DNA of 33,670 bases from Fen-1231 sp035286465 (GCA_035286465.1 DATEDF010000092.1:1-33670); one strand, 5' to 3'; numbered from the stretch's first letter, positions 7,714-15,942 are shown. Notes: a model not told the origin generated them from the letters alone. Made by a program: numbers and translations.

Positions 7714-8225
7714 TGGTCAGCGGGGAACGGGGGAACGTTGAGCAGCCAGACGCCCGCGATCCGGTTGCGGTCGTCCACATCGAGGATGAGATCCTGCGCG
7801 AGGCGCACGGCGCGCGCGGAGCGGGCGCTGCCGAAGCGGAAGTGAATGGTGCGCTCCGCGCGGTCGGCTTCCGCGCTCAGGCGCGTGTCCACTTCGACGG
7901 CGGCGATGCCGGGCTGTGACTGCCGGGCGGGCACCGTCACGCGCGCCGGCAGGGCGTCGGCGGGCGCCTCGAGGTCGGCCACCTTGCGCACGTCGGGCCA
8001 GACGGCCACTTCCACACCCGCGATGTTGCCGCGGCTCACGTCGAAGATGACCCACGAACCGTCCTGGCCTTCCATCTCGACGGTCCCGGACATGCCCTGC
8101 CCCGCCGGGCCGGCGCGCAGCGAGGCGGTGAGGATGTCCGTGTCCGCGTCCCAGCGATAGTCCACCGCGGGGAGTGGCGCGTCGCTCGGTTCGATCCGCA
8201 CGGCGATCTCCCCGACCCCACTCAC
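7710..8225 (-). CDS. DUF2283-like protein with two related repeats
   Basis: The 171-residue soluble protein appears to have two copies of a DUF2283-like beta module. Copy 1, residues 21-80, has DYRWDADTDILTASL followed by a strand ending GNIAGVEV; copy 2, residues 108-165, has a similar start and ends with LILDVDDRNRIAGVWLLN. In this family the acidic segment before G-x-x-x-G-[IV]-E/W is the hallmark, and no biochemical function is known. The GTG start overlaps the aminotransferase stop by 4 bp and its own stop overlaps the RAM gene by 4 bp, so the three are made as one unit. The family call is by pattern only. Confidence 0.7.
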   Translation of the reverse strand: MSGVGEIAVRIEPSDAPLPAVDYRWDADTDILTASLRAGPAGQGMSGTVEMEGQDGSWVIFDVSRGNIAGVEVAVWPDVRKVADLEAPADALPARVTVPARQSQPGIAAVEVDTRLSAEADRAERTIHFRFGSARSARAVRLAQDLILDVDDRNRIAGVWLLNVPPFPADQ

Positions 8226-9424
8226 GCCAGCGCCCGGTACGTGGCGACCAGTCGGCGCATCGCCTCCTCCACCTGCGCCTGTTCCGCGGCGTACGACACG
8301 CGCACCCAGTCGGGGGTGAGGAACGCCGCGCCCGGGACGACCGCGACCTCCGCCGCTTCGAGCAGGCGGGAGGCGAACGCGGTGCCCGCCTCAGGCTCCC
8401 GGCCCGCGCCGGGCGCGCGGAGATAGAGGTAGAACGCGCCCTCGGGGGAGAGGACCTTGAGGCGCGGCTCGTCCGCGAGAATCGCGAGCGCGGCGTCACG
8501 CCGGCGGCGGAAGTGCGCGACCATCCCGGCGACCGCGGCGTCCGCCGGCTCGCGCATCGTGAGCGCCGCCAGCGCGGCGTGCTGCGACACGGCGGCCGCG
8601 TTCGACGTCGTGTGCGACTGCAACGCGGTCATCGCCGAAACGAGCGACTCGCGCGCGATCGCCCAGCCGATGCGCCATCCCGTCATGGCATACGCCTTCG
8701 CGACGCCGTTCACCACGACCAGCCGGTCGCGCGACGGCGCCACGTCGAGCGACGACGTGGCCGGGGCGCCATACGCGATGCGCAGGTAGATCTCGTCGCT
8801 GATGGTCCACCAGCCGCGTGCGGCCGCGAGCTCGAGAATGGCGCGCAGCGCGTCGGCGTCGTACACGGAGCCCGTCGGATTGCACGGTGAGTTGAGCATC
8901 AGCCCCCGCGTGCGCGGCGTCGCATGCCGCTCGAGGCGCGCCGCGGAGACCTTGAAGCCGGCGTCGGGATCGCCCGGCACGGGCACGCACGTGGCGCGCG
9001 CGAGCGACACCATCTCGTAGTAGCTCGTCCAGCTCGGCGTCGGCACCAGCACTTCGTCGCCCGGGCCGAAGAGCGCGAAGCAGGCGTTGAAGAGCGACTG
9101 CTTCGATCCCGTCGAGACCACGACCTCCGCGGGCGTCACGCGGTCCGCCCCGCGCCAGCGGGCGTTGGCGTCGTCCGCGATGGCCTGCCGCAGCGGCAGG
9201 ATCCCCTCGACCGCCGTGTACTTCGTGGCGCCGGCGTCGAGCGCGCGTTGCGCCGCCCGACGAATGAACTCCGGGGTGTCGAAATCGGGCTCACCCGCGC
9301 CCAGGTCAATGATGGGGCGTCCCGCCGCGCGCAACGCCTTGGCGCGCTGCGACACCGCGATGGTCGCGGATTCCTTCAACTGCGCGATGTTGGCGGACGG
9401 GGAGAACGCGGGGGCGAGCGGCAT
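8222..9424 (-). CDS. Class I PLP-dependent aminotransferase (aspartate/prephenate type)
   Basis: The 400-residue protein is a fold-type I aminotransferase of the 1-beta (Thermus-like) aspartate aminotransferase group. Visible hallmarks are GAGEPDFDTPEFI, TKYTAVEGILPLR, the cofactor-binding N182 in SPCNPTG, D210 and Y213 in ISDEIY, and the Schiff-base lysine K243 in GVAKAYAMTGWRIGW. K108 in TGSKQSLFN corresponds to the lysine that in Thermus-type enzymes contacts the distal carboxylate, favouring aspartate, glutamate or prephenate as substrates. It is first in an operon with the DUF2283-like and RAM-domain genes and divergent from thymidine kinase, 159 bp away. Exact substrate is not determined. 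Confidence 0.93.
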   Translation of the reverse strand: MPLAPAFSPSANIAQLKESATIAVSQRAKALRAAGRPIIDLGAGEPDFDTPEFIRRAAQRALDAGATKYTAVEGILPLRQAIADDANARWRGADRVTPAEVVVSTGSKQSLFNACFALFGPGDEVLVPTPSWTSYYEMVSLARATCVPVPGDPDAGFKVSAARLERHATPRTRGLMLNSPCNPTGSVYDADALRAILELAAARGWWTISDEIYLRIAYGAPATSSLDVAPSRDRLVVVNGVAKAYAMTGWRIGWAIARESLVSAMTALQSHTTSNAAAVSQHAALAALTMREPADAAVAGMVAHFRRRRDAALAILADEPRLKVLSPEGAFYLYLRAPGAGREPEAGTAFASRLLEAAEVAVVPGAAFLTPDWVRVSYAAEQAQVEEAMRRLVATYRALA

Positions 9425-9583
9425 CGGGCTTCGGCGACCGGTCGAGGGAACGGTGCGGTCTGCTTTTCCTTGCAGGGCGCGCGGACGCTAGATTTCCGAC
9501 GCCCGTGGAACGATATCCGCGCGGCCAGCGCGGCGCCATTGACGCGCCGCGGCGTTCCGCGACGCGGCGCGGCGGAGAGCGAG

Positions 9584-10198
9584 ATGACGGTTGGCGCATT
9601 TCAGCTGAGCGGCGGCTGGATCGAGGTGATCGCCGGCGTGATGTTCAGCGGCAAGAGCGAGGAGCTGATGCGCCGCGTGCGCCGCGCGCTCATCGCGAGA
9701 AAGCGCGTCCAGGTCTTCAAGTCGCACCTCGACGACCGGTACGGGGGCGTCTACGCGGTCGGATCGCACGACGGGCGGACGATCGAGGCGATCCCCGTGG
9801 ACTCCTCGGAGCAGATCGCGCTGCGGCTCGACCCGCTCGCGCAGGTCGTGGCCGTGGACGAAGTGCAGTTCCTGGACGTCGGCATCGTCCCGCTCGCCAA
9901 CAGCCTCGCCGCGCGCGGGCGCCGCGTGATCCTCGCGGGCACCGACACCGACTTCCGCGGCGAGCCGTTCGGGCCGATGCCGCAGCTCATGTGCGTCGCC
10001 GAGACCGTGGACAAGTTGCACGCGATCTGCGTGCTCTGCGGCGCGCCGGCCACGCGAAACCAACGGCTCATCAACGGCAAGCCGGCGCGCTACGACTCAC
10101 CCCAGCTGATGGTGGGAGGCGCGGAGAACTACGAGGCGCGCTGCCGGACGTGCCACGTCGTCACGAGGGACGAAGGGGAGCAGGGAAGACTGCTCTGA
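9584..10198 (+). CDS. tdk: Thymidine kinase (type II)
   Basis: This enzyme phosphorylates thymidine with ATP in nucleotide salvage. The 204-residue chain is normal for type II bacterial kinases. It has a P-loop GVMFSGKSEELM with K24, the DEVQFLD Walker-B-like motif, the ILAGTDTDFRGEPFGPM segment and a zinc-binding lasso formed by CVLC and CRTC. Start chosen at the ATG preceded by GGAGAGCGAG. It is divergent from the aminotransferase operon. The stop codon at 10196-10198 is followed immediately by a large heptamer repeat array. Confidence 0.96.
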   Translation: MTVGAFQLSGGWIEVIAGVMFSGKSEELMRRVRRALIARKRVQVFKSHLDDRYGGVYAVGSHDGRTIEAIPVDSSEQIALRLDPLAQVVAVDEVQFLDVGIVPLANSLAARGRRVILAGTDTDFRGEPFGPMPQLMCVAETVDKLHAICVLCGAPATRNQRLINGKPARYDSPQLMVGGAENYEARCRTCHVVTRDEGEQGRLL

Positions 10199-10476
10199 CG
10201 AATGGTGAGGGGTGAGAGGTGAGGGGTGAGGAGTCGGGTGAAGGGCGAATGGTGAAGGGCGAGGAGTTTGCGAAGAGCAAAGGGCGAAGGGTCCGCGAAG
10301 GGCAAAGGGCGAAGGGTCCGTGAAGCGCGAAGAGTCCTCCCTATGGGCTCCTCACCCCTCACCAGCCCTTCGCCCTTCGCCCTTCGCTGTTCACGCTCCC
10401 TTCGCCCTTCGCCATTCGCCCTTCACTCTTCACCAAACCCCTCACCCCTCACCCCTCACCCCTCACTCCTCACCGC
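10199..10476. repeat. Heptamer repeat array with mirrored arms
   Basis: From the tdk stop codon the sequence is made of 7-bp words. The left arm runs outer TGAGGGG/TGAGAGG words, then inner CGAAGGG, CGAATGG and TGAAGGG words. After a centre near 10335-10355 the right arm shows inner CCCTTCG words and then outer CCCCTCA words. The order is mirrored, so the whole block is a long imperfect inverted repeat with a purine-rich left half and a pyrimidine-rich right half. It lies between convergent genes and ends next to the stop of the PilX-like gene. No protein is supported here. Confidence 0.9.
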
Positions 10477-10478
10477 AC

Positions 10479-12647
10479 TCAGGGTGCACTCCTCCCCCGC
10501 AGCCGCGAGTAGAAGTTCTTCACTTCCGTCCACGTGTCCACGTTGACCGGGTCAATCTCGAAGTACTTGTTGTCGAGATAGCGCCCCGTCGCCGGGAAGA
10601 AGGGCGGCCGGCGGTTCGTGAGCTGGCACGGGTCCACGCTGCGATTCTCGCGGAAGCCCGTGTTGTTCCCGTTATAGGTTGCGGAGATGAGCTTTTCGAT
10701 CACGCCGCCCGTCTGGTTGATGCACCCGCCCGACTGCGGATACCCCTGGCACTGGACCGCCGGGCTCGTGACCTGCGTGCCGGCGTAGTTCTCCACGCCC
10801 ACGGTTCCGGTGAGGCTCATCGTCACCATGTGCAGCGTGGCCTGTGGCGAGCCGAAGAACCGCCACGCCACGGCGGCGGCGGGCGTGGTGGTCGCGGAAT
10901 CCGGCCGTGGCCGGTTGAGCGCGTTGTCGGCGATCATCACGTTGTTCTGCGCGATGATCCCGAGGAAGTTGCGGCAGATCGCCGTGAGGATGACCGGATC
11001 CTGGTCGTACACGAGATCGTCAATCAAGATCACGTTGCCAAGCACGTAGAGCGTGATGTTGCCGCGCACCGTGTCGCTCACGAAGAGCGGCCCGCTGGTC
11101 GAGTGGATGACGCCCTTCGCGCTCAGGTTGTACGGCTTGAAGAGCGGCCAGAGAAACGGCACCTCGACGGCCTGGATGATCGTGTTCGAGATCCCGGGCA
11201 GCGCCGTGCCGGTCCAGGCGCGCCACGCGCCGAGCGCGACCTGGGTGCCCGTGCAGATGCCGGACGTGAGCGCCTGCGAGATCATGCACCGGGTGACGGT
11301 GGGAGTGAACGTCGTGTCCTGACCGCCGTACTGCGTTCCGGCGCCGCACCCGGCCGCGGTGGCGCCCCACGCCCAGGGCGTGACGGCCCCCGTTGACACG
11401 ACGCAGCCCGCCGTCACGTAGCGTTCCGCCAGCATCAGGTACGGGCTTCCCGCCGGGAAGCAGCGCGAGAACCCCACGCCATAGCCCAGGATCTTCTTGT
11501 AGGCGCCGGTGTTGCCGTCGTCCATCTGGTTCGCGTCGCCCGCGTTGATGACGGGCGAAGTCGAGAGCTGCACGCGAGTCGTCACCCACGCCTCGCGGAA
11601 GCGCGCCACGGGGAAGAACTCCTTGCGCCCGGCGATCGTCACCATCAAGCCGCACTGGTTGAGCATCGTGATGAACGTCGAGAAGGGCCTGGCCCACGTC
11701 GCGGAGCGCGAGAAATCCACGCGGAGCGCCGTGGTGTCAATCCCCGAGGCGAGGTCGAAGATCATCATCATCCCGTCCTCTTCGCCCCACTGCCCGTCGC
11801 CTGCGACGTCCACCGGCTTGAACCGCAGGCGCGTGCCGCGCACGGCATTCCCCGCTGTGAGCCGCCCCGACATGTCCACGCCACCGCTGATCGAAGCACC
11901 GACGCTCGCCGTGACCGGCGTGAAGTTGAGGTTGCCCGCCGTGGCGTACCCCGGCAACGCCGCCAGCTTCGCGACGGTGGGGAACGGGATCTTCGGCACG
12001 CCCGGCTTGGTCGGGTAGCCGTGATAGTTCGCGGTGCCGTTGATCGTGCCGAACGCGGACACCGTGTCGTAGTAATCGGGCCCCGGCGCGCCCGCCTGCG
12101 AGTACCAGTTGGTGTTGCTGTGCGCGCGGCCCCGGATGAACTCGCCCGTGCCATAGACGAGCCCGGACGGGAACGAGTCCACGAACATCGCGAAGCGCGA
12201 GAAGCTCTCGGCGGTGAGGTCGAGACGGCGCACGTGCCGCGTGCCGCCCGAGTCGTAGGCCTGCGACACGAGCGTCACGAACTTCCCGAACGTGCCCACC
12301 GTGTCGCCCGTGAACGCGCCATAGAGGTTGTACTTGAGACGCGGGATGGTCGCGCCGCTCGCGTCGGTGAGCGAGCCGGCGGTGACGATCCGCTTGGCGG
12401 TGTCCTCGGGCAGGCCGAGGCCCGTGTCCTTGTTGACGCGCGACTTGCCGAGCGCGAGTGCCGCCTCGGCCGCGTAGCGATAGTCGCGCTCGCGGTCGTA
12501 GTACCGGGTGAGCAGGCCTGCGCTGGACGAGAGGTAGATCGCCGAGATGGCGAGGCCCGCCAGCGACAGGGTCATGATCAGCACGAGGATCAGCGCGGAT
12601 CCCCGGCGCGGGCGCGAGCGGCGCGGAAGCGTGCGGTGCGCGGTCAT
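10479..12647 (-). CDS. Large PilX-like pilus assembly protein
   Basis: The 722-residue protein begins with a basic leader, then GSALILVLIMTLSLAGLAI and an alpha-helical stretch ending DYRYAAEAALALGKSRV, the pattern of PilX-type minor pilins with an N-terminal membrane helix. The long exported part includes a G-x-x-HSN segment (GRAHSNTNW, about residue 175) and, from about residue 506, KGVIHSTSGPLF then RGNITLYVLGNVILIDDLVY and LGIIAQNNVMI, a repetitive beta-rich pattern seen in large PilX/DUF4900-like surface proteins. Several Cys lie in the middle, compatible with disulfides. It is last of four pseudopilin genes, 18 bp after the PilW-like gene, and probably forms part of the pilus or pseudopilus tip complex. 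The PilX label is by architecture. Confidence 0.75.
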   Translation of the reverse strand: MTAHRTLPRRSRPRRGSALILVLIMTLSLAGLAISAIYLSSSAGLLTRYYDRERDYRYAAEAALALGKSRVNKDTGLGLPEDTAKRIVTAGSLTDASGATIPRLKYNLYGAFTGDTVGTFGKFVTLVSQAYDSGGTRHVRRLDLTAESFSRFAMFVDSFPSGLVYGTGEFIRGRAHSNTNWYSQAGAPGPDYYDTVSAFGTINGTANYHGYPTKPGVPKIPFPTVAKLAALPGYATAGNLNFTPVTASVGASISGGVDMSGRLTAGNAVRGTRLRFKPVDVAGDGQWGEEDGMMMIFDLASGIDTTALRVDFSRSATWARPFSTFITMLNQCGLMVTIAGRKEFFPVARFREAWVTTRVQLSTSPVINAGDANQMDDGNTGAYKKILGYGVGFSRCFPAGSPYLMLAERYVTAGCVVSTGAVTPWAWGATAAGCGAGTQYGGQDTTFTPTVTRCMISQALTSGICTGTQVALGAWRAWTGTALPGISNTIIQAVEVPFLWPLFKPYNLSAKGVIHSTSGPLFVSDTVRGNITLYVLGNVILIDDLVYDQDPVILTAICRNFLGIIAQNNVMIADNALNRPRPDSATTTPAAAVAWRFFGSPQATLHMVTMSLTGTVGVENYAGTQVTSPAVQCQGYPQSGGCINQTGGVIEKLISATYNGNNTGFRENRSVDPCQLTNRRPPFFPATGRYLDNKYFEIDPVNVDTWTEVKNFYSRLRGRSAP

Positions 12648-12665
12648 ATCGTTCGCTCTCTCCTG

Positions 12666-13808
12666 CTACGGGTTCGTCACGGAACTGCCCACCGTGACCG
12701 TGGAGTTGCGGGGCGAGCAGTCCTGGGACACGACACCGTAGATCCAGGTGCCCGGCTGGAAGTTGTAATCGTCGAAGGCGTAGTTCGCGGCGCCGGTGGC
12801 GACGATGTTCCCCAGCGTCTCCCAGTCGGACAAGGCCGAGAGCCGCCGCAGCACGATATACGTCGCCACGTCGCGCTCGCCGGCCGCCTCCTCGAGTGAG
12901 GCCGTCCACGCGATGTTGATCTGCGTCAGCGCGGGCGTGGCGTCGAAGACCTGCGTCGCCGTGACGGAGACGGGTCCGAGCGGCGCCGAGCCGCAGCTCT
13001 GCTGCTGGAGCATCCCGGCGTTGATCAGCCGCACGCGGTGGTAGACGGTGCGCGTCACGTCCTTCGCCTGCTTCACGTCGCGATAGAGCCCCGCGATGCG
13101 CATGTCCACGATGCGGATCGAGTCCGCCCAGTGGTTCGCCGCGTCCCAGTAGACCGGGAGACTCGCCGACGGGATCGTGATGATCGCGCCGGAGGAGTCC
13201 GCGCGCGAGTAACGGAAGAAGTAGCCCGTGTCGGTGGGGATCCAGAGGTTGCGGGTGACGACCGTACTGTCCCGGTCGTTCACGCGGCGGAAGAGCGTGA
13301 AGATGTCGCTCCGGCCGCTGGATGCATCCACGTACAGGAAGTACGAGATGGTCTCGGCCGCGCTCTGGTTGCCGTTGGCGTCGTTGTAGAACTGCGCGGG
13401 GTACACCTTGACCGCGGTGGGCAGCGCCTTGGCGCGCGACGGCGCCCAGCTTTCCGTCGCGAGCGAGTCGGCGGTCGGGTTGTAGTACGTCGCGTTCGGA
13501 TCGCTCGTGAGGCGCGAGACGAGGTCCACGTTGAAGCTGATCGCGTACGGTGCCGCCTGCACGATGATCGGCTGGCCGGGCGCGCCGCCGGCGAGGCGCA
13601 GTTCGCGGTCAATGTAGCTCTCGGCATAGCGTGCGTTCTGGAGCGCGTCGAGCCGCCCGGCGCTCACGTCCACCGCATTCGTCTGCACGCGGAAGAAGGG
13701 CACCGTGATGGCGAACACGAGCATCGTGAGCAGGATCGCCATCATCATTTCGACGAGCGTGAATCCCGCTCGAGGGCGGGTGGTCCGCATCGGCTCGCTG
13801 GCTGGCAT
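12666..13808 (-). CDS. PilW-like minor pseudopilin with C-terminal fibronectin III-like domain
   Basis: The start used is the ATG at 13808, which has GAGGA about 9 bases upstream and gives a 15-residue leader ending AG before FTLVEMMMAILLTM, a textbook prepilin peptidase site with Glu at +5. An earlier ATG at 13847 overlaps the PilV stop and would give a 28-residue leader. The 380-residue protein has a PilW-like middle section (LQNARYAESYIDRELRLAGG). Residues about 275-380 resemble a fibronectin type III domain (VSVTATQVFDATPALTQ, INIAWTAS, TYIVLRR, YGVVSQDC). Such a domain could extend the tip for surface or carbohydrate contact; that is inference. Confidence 0.83.
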   Translation of the reverse strand: MPASEPMRTTRPRAGFTLVEMMMAILLTMLVFAITVPFFRVQTNAVDVSAGRLDALQNARYAESYIDRELRLAGGAPGQPIIVQAAPYAISFNVDLVSRLTSDPNATYYNPTADSLATESWAPSRAKALPTAVKVYPAQFYNDANGNQSAAETISYFLYVDASSGRSDIFTLFRRVNDRDSTVVTRNLWIPTDTGYFFRYSRADSSGAIITIPSASLPVYWDAANHWADSIRIVDMRIAGLYRDVKQAKDVTRTVYHRVRLINAGMLQQQSCGSAPLGPVSVTATQVFDATPALTQINIAWTASLEEAAGERDVATYIVLRRLSALSDWETLGNIVATGAANYAFDDYNFQPGTWIYGVVSQDCSPRNSTVTVGSSVTNP

Positions 13809-13846
13809 CAGTCGGTCCTCGAGAGGGATGAACTGAGGGAGGAACA

Positions 13847-14269
13847 TCAGAAGGCCGCGATGATGACGGTCTTCTTCATCACGGCCGGCAGCTGGTTCCC
13901 GGTCACCGTCACCGTGATCGTGATGTAGTCGTTCGTCGTCGTCGGGCAGCCGCTGCAGCGCACCGCCGCGGTCGTGCGCGTGAAGCCCCGGTACACGGGG
14001 TCGCTCGCGAAGGTCTCGCTCGTGCCGTTGAACGTGGCCACGAGCGTCGTGTACACGCGCCACCCCTTGACCTGCTCGAGGCGCTGCATCGCCAGGTCGC
14101 TCGCCAGGGTCGTCGTGGACGACTCGGACGTGTTGTGCTGGAACTTCCGGCCGAAGTTCGCGAGCCCGAGCATCGCGCCGGACAGGATCACCACGGCGAG
14201 AATCACTTCGATGAGCGTCATCCCGGCGCGTGCGGCGGCGCGCGGCCGGGGCGTGATGAGAGTTGTCAT
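13847..14269 (-). CDS. PilV-like minor pseudopilin
   Basis: The start at 14269 overlaps the stop of the FimT-like gene by 4 bp (ATGA) and gives a 16-residue basic leader ending RAG before MTLIEVILAVVILSGAMLGLA. This is a class III signal peptide, with Met rather than Phe at +1 and Glu at +5. The 140-residue protein matches PilV/GspI-type minor pilins in size and N-terminal helix. CSGC near residue 112 could form a small disulfide loop. It ends MKKTVIIAAF just before the PilW-like gene. It would be processed by PilD and join the minor pilin complex that primes a type IV pilus or type II secretion pseudopilus. Confidence 0.85.
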   Translation of the reverse strand: MTTLITPRPRAAARAGMTLIEVILAVVILSGAMLGLANFGRKFQHNTSESSTTTLASDLAMQRLEQVKGWRVYTTLVATFNGTSETFASDPVYRGFTRTTAAVRCSGCPTTTNDYITITVTVTGNQLPAVMKKTVIIAAF

Positions 14270-14850
14270 TGGGTCATCCGGATCCAGGCCTTGCCATTCC
14301 ACTTGTAGAGATCGGACTTGCCGGTGGACTGGGCGATGATCACGGCGCGATACTCCTCCCGCACCGCCGGGCGCGTGGTGACGTACACCTCCAGGTCGCT
14401 GCTCGCCGAACCGTCACGCCGGAAGATCACGCTCTTCATCCCCGACACGGTGCGCAGGTTCGACCCGGTCACGGCCGCGGACGGCGTGGTGCCGTTCGGC
14501 CCGGCCCAGGTCGGTGTGGCGAACTGCGCCCCCTCCTCGAGATGCCGGAAGTCCACCTTGTCGGCGGTGTTCAGCGTGTCGTTGTTGTTGTAGTCCTGCA
14601 CCATGCGCAGGCGATTGTTGGCGAGGTCGAAGCTCGCGATCACGTTGCTCTGCCGCGTGATCGCGTTGCGCTGCGCCGACTGCAGCTGCACGCGCACGAG
14701 CCGCCCCGCGGCGTCCGCGCGATAGCGATTGAAGTTGATCTTGGGAATCGCCATCGCCGCGACGATGGAAATGAGCGCCACCACCATCAGCAACTCCACG
14801 AGGGTGAAGCCGCGTGTCGCCCGTGCGATCCTCATCAGCCGTGTGTCCAT
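14266..14850 (-). CDS. FimT/GspH-like minor pseudopilin
   Basis: The 194-residue protein starts with a 14-residue leader ending RG before FTLVELLMVVALISIVAAMA, a canonical prepilin signal and membrane helix. The globular part has the FimT/GspH pattern of an extended alpha-1 helix (SAQRNAITRQSNV) followed by beta strands. Residues DYNNNDTLNTAD form a Ca-binding-like 12-residue loop. It is first of four coupled pseudopilin genes; AAGGGAT lies just before the ATG at 14850. It is clearly a paralogue of the pseudopilin at 15987-16592, sharing the NF.RYR.D motif region, the loop and the VYV...R.E..RA strand. Confidence 0.88.
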   Translation of the reverse strand: MDTRLMRIARATRGFTLVELLMVVALISIVAAMAIPKINFNRYRADAAGRLVRVQLQSAQRNAITRQSNVIASFDLANNRLRMVQDYNNNDTLNTADKVDFRHLEEGAQFATPTWAGPNGTTPSAAVTGSNLRTVSGMKSVIFRRDGSASSDLEVYVTTRPAVREEYRAVIIAQSTGKSDLYKWNGKAWIRMTQ

Positions 14851-15121
14851 ATCCCTTGTCTCCCCGCATGGGCCCGGCGGATCATGCCGCGCCTACGCCC
14901 CTGCCGTGACGGCGCCCCGCTGCGGCGCCAAGCGTCCAGCCGGAATTGCGCATACCGTATTCTTCAGACGAATGGTCCGCTGCGCCAGCACCAGGTTGTC
15001 ACGGCGGGAAGCGCTACTATCACATTGTGATGGCTTCTGCTCGTTTCTCGTGGTATGTTGCACTCTGAACCGTGATGAAGGTAATTCGCAGACTATCACT
15101 TGTCTGTGAGAGGAGTCACCA
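14851..15121. promoter_or_regulatory. Divergent control region of pseudopilin operon and regulator
   Basis: This 271-bp gap between the pseudopilin operon and the AraC-type regulator gene is locally AT-richer than its surroundings. It holds an interrupted palindrome at 15019-15031 (ATCACA, one base, TGTGAT) and a direct repeat of ACTATCAC followed by (A)TTGT at 15016-15028 and 15092-15103. The second copy is only 19 bp before the regulator's start. A 6-bp-arm hairpin, GGCGCC, lies at 14911-14929 in the pseudopilin leader. Operator function is inferred; I could not assign a convincing -35/-10 pair. Confidence 0.5.
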
Positions 15122-15892
15122 ATGGGCGTCGTCGCGACCCTTCTCCCGGACGACCGCTGCCTCCAGCGCGTCGTCAGCGCCGTCCACGGACACCATAGCG
15201 TCGTGGCGTGCAAGACGTGGGCCGAGCTGCAGACGGCCTGCCAGAACGAGGCGGTGCACCTCGCGGTGGTGGATCTCTTCGCGGACGGGCGGGCGAACTT
15301 CGATCCGGTCCGCCAGCTCAAGCTGCGGTTCGCCCGGGTGACGCTGGTGGCCTACGTCACATTCACGCCGAGCCGGGCGCGAGAGCTCTTCGACGCCGGC
15401 CGCGCCGGCTTCGACGGCCTGCTCATCGCGGACCAGGACGACTCCCTGCTGCAGCTCAAGAGCGTCATCGAGCAGGCGGAGGCGCGCGGCGTCGCGGGGC
15501 TCATCCGCCACCGGCTGGGGGCGCTCCAGCCGCTCGTGCGCGACGCGGTGCTCGTCGCGGTGACGCGCGCGCACCTGCGGCTCACCGCGCACCGCCTGGC
15601 GGAGATCCTCTCCGCTCCGCGCCGGACGCTCGTGGCGAAGCTCGCCCAGGACCGCTTCCCGCCCCCGCAGAAGCTCATCAGCTGGGGGCGGCTCATCGTC
15701 GCCGCCCAGATGCTCGAGGACCGGAACCGGAGTGCCGACAGCATCGCGCGGGTGCTGGATTTCCCCTCGGGGAGCGCGTTCCGCAACACGTGCCAGCGCT
15801 ATCTTCGCGCGGCGCCCCAGGAGATCCGCGCCAAGGGCGGCGCGCGCTTCGTCGTGGACGCGTTCCTCGCCTCGGTGGGGCGGACCGGCTAG
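15122..15892 (+). CDS. Transcriptional regulator with degenerate receiver and AraC-type HTH
   Basis: The 256-residue protein appears to have an N-terminal receiver-like alpha/beta domain (residues 1-122) and a C-terminal AraC-type DNA-binding region (about 145-240). D10-D11 and D51 (HLAVVDLF) lie where receiver acidic and phospho-acceptor residues sit, but the conserved Lys of the last strand is replaced (LLIADQDDS), so normal phosphorylation is doubtful. The HTH part reads LTAHRLAEILSAPRRTLVAKL and ADSIARVLDFPSGSAFRNTCQRYL, the two-helix pattern of AraC proteins. GAGAGGAG precedes the ATG. It sits between two pseudopilin loci and next to repeated operator-like sites, so it could control pilin genes or itself. 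No target is proven. Confidence 0.78.
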   Translation: MGVVATLLPDDRCLQRVVSAVHGHHSVVACKTWAELQTACQNEAVHLAVVDLFADGRANFDPVRQLKLRFARVTLVAYVTFTPSRARELFDAGRAGFDGLLIADQDDSLLQLKSVIEQAEARGVAGLIRHRLGALQPLVRDAVLVAVTRAHLRLTAHRLAEILSAPRRTLVAKLAQDRFPPPQKLISWGRLIVAAQMLEDRNRSADSIARVLDFPSGSAFRNTCQRYLRAAPQEIRAKGGARFVVDAFLASVGRTG

Positions 15893-15908
15893 AAAGACAC
15901 AGAAAAAC

Positions 15909-15937
15909 GCAGGCGGCGCTTTCCCGGCGCCGCCTGC
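15909..15937 (-). terminator. Rho-independent terminator of the second pseudopilin gene
   Basis: GCAGGCGGCGC at 15909-15919 pairs perfectly with 15927-15937 around a 7-nt loop. On the minus strand the stem is followed by GTTTTTCTGTG, a T-tract, so it terminates transcripts from the pseudopilin gene that ends at 15987. The plus strand lacks a T-tract after the stem, although the regulator gene ends only 16 bp before it. Confidence 0.82.
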
Positions 15938-15942
15938 CGTCC

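Noticed and set aside
10199..10476. CRISPR array
   Set aside because: Repeat words are 7 bp with no unique spacers and the halves are inverted; no cas genes are present.
10320..11396. Plus-strand frame starting inside the heptamer array
   Set aside because: Its first part is translated repeat (Ser-Pro-Phe-Ala pattern) and the rest is antisense to the PilX-like gene.
15019..15031. CRP site
   Set aside because: The half-sites ATCACA/TGTGAT face the opposite way and are separated by one base rather than six, so it is not the CRP consensus TGTGA-N6-TCACA.
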